Shown here piece after piece: positions 33,765-40,358 of a stretch of 40,358 nt of DNA (positions within the stretch are counted from its first letter, which is position 1; each line of letters begins with the position of its first letter). Source of the DNA: Rubrivivax sp. GTDB taxonomy: Bacteria > Pseudomonadota > Gammaproteobacteria > Burkholderiales > Burkholderiaceae_C. The position numbers were made by a program, and so were the translations under genes. The notes below the pieces were generated by a model. The model saw only the letters and a program-made list of their open reading frames with translations, searched no databases and was not told the origin of the DNA. The stretch spans positions 1 through 40,358 of the forward strand of contig JAEUPC010000204.1 in NCBI GenBank assembly GCA_016789865.1, given 5' to 3'.

Positions 33765-33817
33765 GAGTGGCCGCATGCGCTGCGGCCGGGCGTCATCTTA
33801 TGCCAATGCGGTGCGGA

Positions 33818-34918
33818 TCAGTCGAACACCGGCGTCTCGACCCCCAGCACCTTGTGCAGCTTGGGACTGGTGGTGGTGTACTGCAGCAGCACGCGCTTTT
33901 CCGGGAAGACGATGGGGCTGGCGCCGAAGGCCGCCAGCGCCGCCTCGTGGAAGCCCGACAGGATGAGCTTCTTCTTGCCCGGGTAGGTGTTGATGTCACC
34001 CACCGCGAAGATGCCCGGCACGCTGGTCTGGAATTTCTCGGTGTCGACGACGATCTGCTTGCGCTCCAGCCCCAGGCCCCACTCGGCAATCGGCCCGAGC
34101 TTGGGGCTGAGGCCGAAGAACACCAGCAGCATGTCCAGCGGCATCACGCGCGTGACGCCGTCGCCGCCGGTGACCTTCACGGCGCTGAGGCGGCCCGCGG
34201 TCTCCTCGATGCCGCTGATCTGCCCGACCACGAACTGCATCTCCAGCGCCTCGCACAGCTCGCGCATCCTGGCCACGCTGGCCGGCGCGGCGCGAAAGCC
34301 GTCGCGGCGGTGCAGGAGGATCACGCTCTCGGCCTTGTGCGGGCCGTCCTGCACGAAGTTCAGCGTCCAGTCCAGCGCCGAGTCGCCGCCGCCGACGATG
34401 ACCAGGTTCTTGCCGGCGAACTGCGCCGGGTTCTTCACCCGGTAGAACAGCTGCGTGCCGTCGTGCTTGTCGAGGCCTTCGACCCTCAGCAGCCGCGGCT
34501 GGAACGAGCCCACGCCGCCGGCGATGAACACCGTCTTCGTGAGCAGGCGCGTGCCCCTGCTGGTCTGCACGAAGAAGCGGCCGTCGGTCTCCTTGCGCAC
34601 AACGGTCACTTCCTGACCGAGGTGAAAGGTGGCGCCGAAGGGCTCGATCTGCTTGAGCAGGTTGTCGGTGAGCTCCTTGCCCGTGCACACCGGCACCGCG
34701 GGGATGTCGTAGATCGGCTTGTCGGGGTACAGCTCGATGCACTGGCCGCCGGGGTAGGCCAGCGAATCGATGATGTGTGCCTTGATCTCGAGCAGGCCGA
34801 GCTCGAAGACCTGGAACAGGCCCACCGGGCCGGCACCGACGATGACGGCATCGGTCTCGATGGGACCGTCGTGGGCATGCGCGGTGGTGGTCACCGCGGG
34901 ATCAGGATCGGGTTGCAT
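33818..34918 (-). CDS. Ferredoxin--NADP+ reductase, thioredoxin-reductase-like type
   Basis: A 366-residue flavoprotein moving electrons between NADPH and ferredoxin. It has two dinucleotide-binding motifs, FAD at [17 protein letters not shown] (about 25-41) and NADPH at [13 protein letters not shown] (about 170-182), and the C-terminal FAD contact [18 protein letters not shown]. The redox CxxC of true thioredoxin reductases is missing: the equivalent region has no cysteine pair. [18 protein letters not shown] and the C-terminal extension match the type found in Chlorobium and Bacillus YumC. The gene lies 36 bases downstream of fdxA, its likely partner, in the same direction. Confidence 0.9.
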   Translation of the reverse strand: MQPDPDPAVTTTAHAHDGPIETDAVIVGAGPVGLFQVFELGLLEIKAHIIDSLAYPGGQCIELYPDKPIYDIPAVPVCTGKELTDNLLKQIEPFGATFHLGQEVTVVRKETDGRFFVQTSRGTRLLTKTVFIAGGVGSFQPRLLRVEGLDKHDGTQLFYRVKNPAQFAGKNLVIVGGGDSALDWTLNFVQDGPHKAESVILLHRRDGFRAAPASVARMRELCEALEMQFVVGQISGIEETAGRLSAVKVTGGDGVTRVMPLDMLLVFFGLSPKLGPIAEWGLGLERKQIVVDTEKFQTSVPGIFAVGDINTYPGKKKLILSGFHEAALAAFGASPIVFPEKRVLLQYTTTSPKLHKVLGVETPVFD

Positions 34919-34954
34919 GGAGTCGTCGTGCCGCCGTGGCGGCCTCGCGGGCGA

Positions 34955-35278
34955 TCAGCGCTCGAGCTGATCGAGCTTGTTCTTCTTGTCCTTCCACTCG
35001 TCGGCGTCGGGTGGCGCCGGCTTGCGCTTGGTGATGCTGGGCCAGTTCCGGGCCAGGTCGGCGTTGAGCTTGACGAACGCCAACTGGTCGCCGGGCACGT
35101 CTTCCTCGGGCAGGATGGCGTTCACCGGGCACTCGGGGATGCACACCGCGCAGTCGATGCACTCGTCGGGGTCGATGACCAGCATGTTCGGGCCTTCGCG
35201 AAAGCAGTCGACGGGGCAGACATCGACGCAGTCGGTGTACTTGCAGCGGATGCACGATTCGAGGACGACGTGGGTCAT
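34955..35278 (-). CDS. fdxA: 7Fe ferredoxin FdxA
   Basis: A 107-residue ferredoxin binding one [3Fe-4S] and one [4Fe-4S] cluster. Cysteines at 9, 12, 17, 21, 25, 40, 43, 46 and 50 follow the pattern of Azotobacter FdI: C9, C17 and C50 for the 3Fe cluster, and C21, C40, C43 and C46 for the 4Fe cluster. The C-terminal extension ends [13 protein letters not shown]. It lies directly before the ferredoxin reductase gene and 179 bases after the cysN stop, so it may carry electrons to sulfite reductase; that link is inferred. Confidence 0.96.
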   Translation of the reverse strand: MTHVVLESCIRCKYTDCVDVCPVDCFREGPNMLVIDPDECIDCAVCIPECPVNAILPEEDVPGDQLAFVKLNADLARNWPSITKRKPAPPDADEWKDKKNKLDQLER

Positions 35279-35457
35279 GGTGCGATCGACAGGACGCGGG
35301 CAGTTCGATGCGGTGGGCGCGGCCCGGCGGCCACCGGGGCCGCGAGCCTGCGCCGACATGGAGCGGCCCGCACGTGCGCGGGCCTCGACTCCACTCTTGC
35401 AGGGCGCGAATTCTAAGGGGCCTGCATCGACGTTGCGGCCGCCACCCTGGTGCCGCC

Positions 35458-36753
35458 TCAGGCACTGGCTGATGACACCAGCAGCGTCCCGCTGGTGCGG
35501 TGACTGGCCGGATCCACCACGATCAGCGCGCCGCCCACGCGGCTGGCCGCGTACGGCTGCAGGGGCAGCGGCTGCGCCAGCTGAAGCTCTACCACGCCGA
35601 TCTGATTGACCTCCAGCGCCTCGGCGGGCAAGGGCCGCAAGGTCTGGATGTCGAGCTGGTGCTCGATGCGTGCAAGGCTGGCATGCACCCACCGATGGGC
35701 ATGGCGCACCCAGTAGCGCCGGCCGGCACGTGCGGGTTCGGTGTCCAGCCAGGCGAGCGTCGCCCGCACGCGCTGCACCGGCTGTAGCCGGCCCGGCGTT
35801 CCGAGCCAGTCACCGCGTGAGATGTCCAGCTGGCGATCGAGCACCACACCGGCCGACGCGCCCGCCGCCACCGCCTCGACACCGTGCCCGGCTCGGCGCA
35901 GTGCCGCGATGCGCGCGCGCTGCCCCGAAGGAAACGCTTCAACCTCGTCGCCGACCTGGGCGCGGCCCTCGGCAATGCGTCCCCAGTAGACGCGTGGCTG
36001 CTCGCCGAGGCCGGGCGAGTTTTCGCTCGGCGAGGCGTGCGTGCGCGACACGTACTGCACGGGCAGACGCAGCGAGTCGGCGGCGGCGGCGCTGCCGGCG
36101 TCACCGGCGGGCAGGCTTTCGAGCAGTTGCAGCAGCGAAGGGCCGCGATACCACGGCACCGCCAGCGGCCGCGTGATGTTGTCGCCGCGCAGGGCCGAGA
36201 CTGGCAGCACACCGGCCGGCTCGATGCCGGCGTCGGCGGCGAAAGACTCGATGGCGCGGCGCACGTTCGCAAAGGCGTGCGCCGGGTCGGCCACCGCATC
36301 GAGCTTGTTGACGGCGAAGACGATGCTGGGCACGCGCAGCAGCTTGGCCAGCAGCGCATGGCGGCGGGTCTGCGGCAGCAGCGCCACTTCGCTGGCGTGG
36401 AGGTCCAGCTTGGTGATGTCCACCAGCACCACGGCAGCGTCGCTGCCGGCTGCGGCGGTGACCATGTTGCGCGTGTACTGCTCGTGACCTGGCGCGTCGG
36501 CGATGATGAACTTGCGCTGGCGCGTGGCGAAGTAGCGGTAGGCCACGTCGATGGTGATGCCCTGTTCGCGTTCGGCTTCCAGGCCGTCGGTCAGCAACGA
36601 GAGGTCGGGTGCCTCGCCGGCGGCCTTCGCATGCAGCGCGTCGAGCTGGTCGGCGAGGATGGCGCGGCTGTCGTAGAGCAGCCGGCCGATCAGCGTGCTC
36701 TTGCCGTCGTCGACGCTGCCGGCGGTGAGAAAGCGCAGGGCGGCGGTGCTCAT
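35458..36753 (-). CDS. cysN: Sulfate adenylyltransferase subunit 1 (GTPase)
   Basis: With CysD it forms ATP sulfurylase, which makes adenylylsulfate (APS) from sulfate and ATP, driven by GTP hydrolysis in CysN. The 431-residue product is an EF-Tu-like GTPase: P-loop [12 protein letters not shown] (12-23), switch [18 protein letters not shown] for guanine recognition, followed by two beta-barrel domains. The APS kinase domain found in CysNC fusions is absent, consistent with an APS reductase pathway. The start codon is one base after the cysD stop. It is the last gene of the sulfate operon. Confidence 0.95.
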   Translation of the reverse strand: MSTAALRFLTAGSVDDGKSTLIGRLLYDSRAILADQLDALHAKAAGEAPDLSLLTDGLEAEREQGITIDVAYRYFATRQRKFIIADAPGHEQYTRNMVTAAAGSDAAVVLVDITKLDLHASEVALLPQTRRHALLAKLLRVPSIVFAVNKLDAVADPAHAFANVRRAIESFAADAGIEPAGVLPVSALRGDNITRPLAVPWYRGPSLLQLLESLPAGDAGSAAAADSLRLPVQYVSRTHASPSENSPGLGEQPRVYWGRIAEGRAQVGDEVEAFPSGQRARIAALRRAGHGVEAVAAGASAGVVLDRQLDISRGDWLGTPGRLQPVQRVRATLAWLDTEPARAGRRYWVRHAHRWVHASLARIEHQLDIQTLRPLPAEALEVNQIGVVELQLAQPLPLQPYAASRVGGALIVVDPASHRTSGTLLVSSASA

Positions 36754-36754
36754 G

Positions 36755-37712
36755 TCAGAAGTAGCCTTCCTTCTTGCGCCGCTCCATCGCGGCGTCGGAA
36801 CTGCGGTCGTCCATGCGCGTGGCGCCGCGCTCGCTGACGGTCACGGTGAGCGTCTCGGCCACCACCTCGGCGGCGCTCGCCGCGGCGCTTGCCACCGGGC
36901 AGGTGCAGGTCATGTCGCCCACGGTGCGAAAGCGCACCTCCAGGCGCTCCACCGGCTCGCCGGGCTGCGCCGGCGTCACCGGCGTCAAGGGCACCAGCAG
37001 GCCGCGGCGGCGCACCACCTTACGTTGGTGGGCGTAGTAGATGGGCGGCAAGGCGATGCCTTCGCGCGCGATGTACAGCCACACGTCCAGCTCGGTCCAG
37101 TTGCTGATCGGGAAGGCGCGGAAGTGTTCACCGGGCTTCAGCCGGGTGTTGAACAGCGTCCACAGCTCCGGCCGCTGTTCCTTGGGCTGCCACTGGCCGA
37201 AGCTGTCGCGGTGGCTGAAGATGCGCTCCTTGGCGCGCGCCTTCTCCTCGTCGCGACGGGCGCCTCCGACGAGGCAGTCGAAGCGGTGGGCGTCGATGGC
37301 CTCCAGCAGCGTCACGCTCTGGTGGCCATTGCGCGACTCGAGCGGATGCGCCAGCCGCACGGTGCCGCGTGCGATGCTGTCTTCGAGGTGCGCGACGACG
37401 AGGCGATCGCCGGTCCGCACAGCCAGCCGATCGCGGAAGTCGATGACCTCCGGGAAGTTGTGGCCGGTGTCCGTGCAGCAGCGGAAACGGCAGCGCGCCG
37501 TGCCAGCGGCCCGACGCATCGCGCTGCTTGAAGGCCTTGCTCGCCAGGTGGTGCACGACGCAGCTGTCCTTGCCGGCCGAGAAGAGCAGGGCCGGGCGTT
37601 CGAAGCTCGCCGCCACCTCGCGCAGGATGAACAGCGACTCTTCTTCGAGCGCGTCGAGGTGGCCGGTGTCCACCTCGGGCAGCAGCTGGCCGGCGTGCGC
37701 GCGCGCGTTCAC
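36755..37712 (-). pseudogene. cysD: Sulfate adenylyltransferase subunit 2, frameshifted
   Basis: The PP-loop subunit of ATP sulfurylase is split between two frames. The N-terminal part starts at GTG (37710-37712), overlapping the cysH stop as GTGA, and reads [38 protein letters not shown] and then ALPFPLLH. The rest, from [14 protein letters not shown] to the conserved end DAAMERRKKEGYF, is in another frame. The break is near 37471-37475, where CACGGACACC stands in place of an expected CACGTGGACACC, a loss of two bases. Repaired, it would be about 319 residues. All other operon genes are intact, so it may be a sequencing or assembly error; if real, the strain would need another ATP sulfurylase. 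Confidence 0.85.
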
Positions 37713-38482
37713 GCGGCCACCTCTTCCTGGCGCCGGGGTTCGCCGGCCTGGGGCTGCACGTGCAGGCCGCATTCCTGCGCGCCGCCTTGCTCCCACCACC
37801 AGCGGCCGGCGCGGGCATCCTCGCCCGCCGACACCGCGCGCGTGCACGGCGCGCAGCCGATGCTCGGGTAGAAGGCGTCGTGCAGCTCGTTGTACGGCAC
37901 GCCGTGCGTGCCGATGTAGTGCCACACGTCGGCCTCGCTCCACTCGGCCAGCGGGTTGAACTTGATGCGGCCGGCTTCGTCGCGCTCTTGCGGCGCGACC
38001 TCGGCACGCGCGGCCGATTGCTCGCGGCGCAGCCCGGTGATCCATGCGCTGCGCCCGGTGAGCATGCGGGCCAGCGGCTCCAACTTGCGCAGCGCGCAGC
38101 AGGCCTTGCGCTGGGTGACGCTGTCGTACATCGAGCGCTCGCCGTGGCGTGCGACGAAGGAGATCACGGCCTGCGGGGCCGCAGCCCGGCGCTCCACCGC
38201 GATGCCGTAGTGCGACTCGATGCGTGGCACGAGCGAGAGCGTCTGCGCATGCAACGCACCGGTGTCCAGCGTGGCCACGGCGATCGGCAGCGCGTGCCGC
38301 ACGATCAGGTCGGTGATCACCATGTCTTCGGCGCCCAGGCTGGTGGCCTGCACGATGCGCGGGCCATGCGCGGCGGCGGCCTCGCGCAGCCGTGAGACGG
38401 TCAGGGCGAGGCGATCGGCGTGGCCGGATGTCGGGCGCGCGAGCCGCTGGATGGCGGAGGGGGTCGGTGTGTCCATGGACAT
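37709..38482 (-). CDS. cysH: Assimilatory adenylylsulfate (APS) reductase
   Basis: Reduces APS to sulfite and AMP with thioredoxin or glutathione. The 257-residue product has a PAPS/APS-reductase fold with [36 protein letters not shown] and the C-terminal ECGLH with the catalytic Cys. The extra cysteines CC in [10 protein letters not shown] and CxxC in GCAPCTRAV bind a [4Fe-4S] cluster, so APS rather than PAPS is the substrate; this agrees with the lack of an APS kinase. The start is the ATG at 38482; a second ATG six bases on is possible. Its stop overlaps the cysD start codon. Confidence 0.95.
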   Translation of the reverse strand: MSMDTPTPSAIQRLARPTSGHADRLALTVSRLREAAAAHGPRIVQATSLGAEDMVITDLIVRHALPIAVATLDTGALHAQTLSLVPRIESHYGIAVERRAAAPQAVISFVARHGERSMYDSVTQRKACCALRKLEPLARMLTGRSAWITGLRREQSAARAEVAPQERDEAGRIKFNPLAEWSEADVWHYIGTHGVPYNELHDAFYPSIGCAPCTRAVSAGEDARAGRWWWEQGGAQECGLHVQPQAGEPRRQEEVAA

Positions 38483-38497
38483 GCAATGGGTGGCGGA

Positions 38498-38920
38498 TCA
38501 AGCGTGCGCGGCCACGCCTGTGCGTGCGACGCCAGAGCCGGGTTCAGCGCGGCGGGGGCGGGGGGCGTCGTGGCGCTCGGCCAGCGTGTCTTGGTAGTGC
38601 GCTTCGATCTGGCCCAGCGCACGCAGCGCCGTTTCCCGGCGCTGGTCGGCGCGCAACTGGGCGCTGTCGAACCCGCAGCGGCGAAGCAGCGGGGCCATGT
38701 CGGCGACGACATCGCCGCGGGCCAGCAGCTGGCCGCGGTAGCGCAGGCGGCCGCGCAGCAGCACGGCCTGCGAGTAGGCCCGGCCGTCGGTCCACTGGGG
38801 GAAGTGCAGCGCCACGACTGGGTGGTGGTGCAGTTCATCGCCGCGGGCAAGCACGTCGTCGGTGTTGTCCAGCAGCAAGGCGCCGGCGGGCAGTGTGTCG
38901 GTGGCGGTAAGCAGTTCCAT
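38498..38920 (-). CDS. DUF934 protein of the sulfite reductase operon
   Basis: A 140-residue protein that matches the DUF934 pattern: [57 protein letters not shown] and RCGFDSAQL. The family is found next to sulfite reductase genes in many proteobacteria and is sometimes called an oxidoreductase, but I know of no shown activity. It has no iron-sulfur cysteines. It is 39 bases downstream of the sulfite reductase gene and 15 bases before cysH, clearly part of the operon. Confidence 0.9.
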   Translation of the reverse strand: MELLTATDTLPAGALLLDNTDDVLARGDELHHHPVVALHFPQWTDGRAYSQAVLLRGRLRYRGQLLARGDVVADMAPLLRRCGFDSAQLRADQRRETALRALGQIEAHYQDTLAERHDAPRPRRAEPGSGVARTGVAAHA

Positions 38921-38959
38921 CGTCGTGGCGGCGGTAGGTGGTTGCCTGCGGCGGGGTGT

Positions 38960-40358
38960 TCAGGCCGAGACCTCGATCGGCGCCGTGCTGCGGCGCGCGG
39001 TGTCGGCGGCAGCGCGGAACGGCGCTGTGCCCAGCCGGTGAACGGTGTGCACGAAGCGCTCGCCGGGTGCGCGTTCTCGCAGGTAGGTGGCGACGAGGGC
39101 CTCGAGCACGTCGGGCACCTCGTCGGCCGCGAAGGAGGGCCCGAGCACCTTGCCGGGCGTCGTGGCACCGGACAGTTCGCTGCCGTCGCTGCCGCCCAAC
39201 GTCACCTGGTACCACTCGCTGCCATCCTTGTCGACGCCGAGGATGCCGATGTGGCCGCTGTGGTGGTGGCCGCAGCTGTTGATGCAGCCGCTGATGTGCA
39301 GTGCAACGTCGCCGATGTCGTGCTGCAGGTCGAGGTCCTCGAAGCGTTCGGCCAGCGCCGCGGCCACCGGCAGCGAGCGCGCATTGGCCAGCGCGCAGAA
39401 GTCGCCGCCGGGGCAGGCCACGATGTCGGTGACGAGGCCGATGTTCGGCGTGGCGAAGCCGTACTCGCGCGCGGCCTGCCACAGCGCCGGCAGGTCGGCC
39501 TCGCGCACCCAGGGCAGCAGCAGGTTCTGCTGGTGGGTGACGCGGGCTTCGCCGGCGCTGAAGCGCTCGGCCAGCGTGGCTGCGTGCTCCAGCTGCGCCG
39601 CGGTGGCGTCGCCAGGTGCCTGGCCGGTCCGCTTGAGCGAAAGCGTCACGGCCCGGTAGCCCGGCAGGCGGTGCGCGTGCACGTTGCGCTGCAGCCAGCG
39701 CTGCAGGGCCGGCGGCTGGTCGGTGCTGCCCAGCGGCGCGGCGAGTGCGTGGCCGCCGGCGTCGTCTGCCGCCACCGGGTCGGCGAAGCCGGCGGCCACG
39801 CGGCGCAGTTCCGCCTCGGGGATGCGCGGTGTGGCCGGGTCGGCAAGCAAGGCCCGGAACTCCTCGCGCACGGCCTGCACGAACCGTTCGCCCTCGGCCT
39901 TGACGAGGATCTTGATGCGCGCCTTGTAGGCGTTGTCGCGCCGGCCGAGCAGGTTGTAGACCCGCACGATCGCCTCGATGAAGGCGAGGATCTGCGCCCA
40001 GGGCACGAAGCGCTCGAGCACGGTGGCGATGTGCGGCGTGCGGCCCATGCCCCCTCCGGCGCTGACCTCGAAGCCCACCTCGCCGGCGGCGTTCTTCACC
40101 AGCTTCAGGCCGATGTCGTGCCAGCCCGTGGCGGCGCGGTCTTCGCGCGCGCCGGTGATGGCGATCTTGAACTTGCGTGGCAGGAAGGCGAACTCGCCGT
40201 GCAGCGTGCTCCACTGACGCAGGATCTCGGCATAGGGCCGCGGGTCGACCACCTCGTCGGGCGCGATGCCGGCCAGCGCGTCGGTGGTGATGTTGCGGAT
40301 GCAGTTGCCGCTGGTCTGGATGCCGTGCATGTCGACCTCGGCCAGCAGGTCCATCACG
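38960..40358 (-). CDS. cysI: Sulfite reductase hemoprotein, 3' part (5' end outside window)
   Basis: Six-electron reduction of sulfite to sulfide at a siroheme coupled to a [4Fe-4S] cluster. The 466 visible codons run to the right edge and probably lack about 100 N-terminal residues. The cluster/siroheme ligands are in VACPGGDFCALA and SGCINSCGHHHSGHIG; GNCIRNITTDA, KFKIAITGA and RVTHQQNLLLPWV are also conserved. Nitrite/sulfite reductases share these motifs, but the following DUF934 and cys genes support sulfite. No CysJ flavoprotein gene is in the window. Confidence 0.93.
   Translation of the reverse strand, partial: VMDLLAEVDMHGIQTSGNCIRNITTDALAGIAPDEVVDPRPYAEILRQWSTLHGEFAFLPRKFKIAITGAREDRAATGWHDIGLKLVKNAAGEVGFEVSAGGGMGRTPHIATVLERFVPWAQILAFIEAIVRVYNLLGRRDNAYKARIKILVKAEGERFVQAVREEFRALLADPATPRIPEAELRRVAAGFADPVAADDAGGHALAAPLGSTDQPPALQRWLQRNVHAHRLPGYRAVTLSLKRTGQAPGDATAAQLEHAATLAERFSAGEARVTHQQNLLLPWVREADLPALWQAAREYGFATPNIGLVTDIVACPGGDFCALANARSLPVAAALAERFEDLDLQHDIGDVALHISGCINSCGHHHSGHIGILGVDKDGSEWYQVTLGGSDGSELSGATTPGKVLGPSFAADEVPDVLEALVATYLRERAPGERFVHTVHRLGTAPFRAAADTARRSTAPIEVSA

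Overview
The window is very GC-rich and closely packed. Gene content and local order (cysS, DNA glycosylase, accA, tilS, aspartokinase, tRNA-Ser; a cysI-DUF934-cysH-cysD-cysN sulfate operon; fdxA beside a thioredoxin-reductase-like ferredoxin reductase) point to a betaproteobacterium of the order Burkholderiales, probably the Rubrivivax/Leptothrix/Ideonella side. This is inferred from families and synteny, not from a database search. I see no insertion sequence, integrase, prophage or CRISPR array. It looks like ordinary chromosome.

Left third (1-16 kb). Housekeeping genes: the 3' part of cysS, a 3-methyladenine DNA glycosylase, accA, short-form tilS, aspartokinase and tRNA-Ser(GCU) with a good terminator. 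A cupin protein lies divergent to a WYL regulator. A retropepsin-like protease overlaps yajQ, and yajQ is head to head with murB only 14 bp away. Next come a VC0807-type membrane protein, a transglutaminase-like/TPR lipoprotein, a 74-residue conserved-looking protein, a threonine/serine dehydratase, and a serine carboxypeptidase (S10) gene overlapping a 6-phosphofructokinase gene.

Middle third (16-31 kb). RluA-type pseudouridine synthase, rsgA, glycerophosphodiester phosphodiesterase, and a membrane Ser/Thr kinase coupled by a GTGA overlap to an acyl-CoA synthetase. Then a FOXRED1-like FAD oxidoreductase, an SDR protein lacking the usual Tyr/Lys, a 3-hydroxyacyl-CoA dehydrogenase-like protein lacking most catalytic residues, a subtilase with a P-like domain and no signal peptide, a DadA-like dehydrogenase and tRNA-Asn(GUU).

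Right third (31-40 kb). A TonB-dependent receptor preceded by a TPP riboswitch, hence probably a thiamine-compound transporter. Then the ferredoxin reductase and 7Fe ferredoxin, and the assimilatory sulfate operon, all on the minus strand. The operon supplies ATP sulfurylase (CysND), APS reductase (CysH) and sulfite reductase; the reductase/ferredoxin pair could feed it electrons. cysD carries an apparent frameshift.

Most unusual signals: (1) short tandem duplications lying directly over the stop codon of four unrelated genes, three of them sharing a CTGAC core; (2) two head-to-head dehydrogenase-fold proteins that have both lost canonical catalytic residues; (3) the riboswitch-controlled outer-membrane receptor; (4) the broken cysD in an otherwise intact operon.
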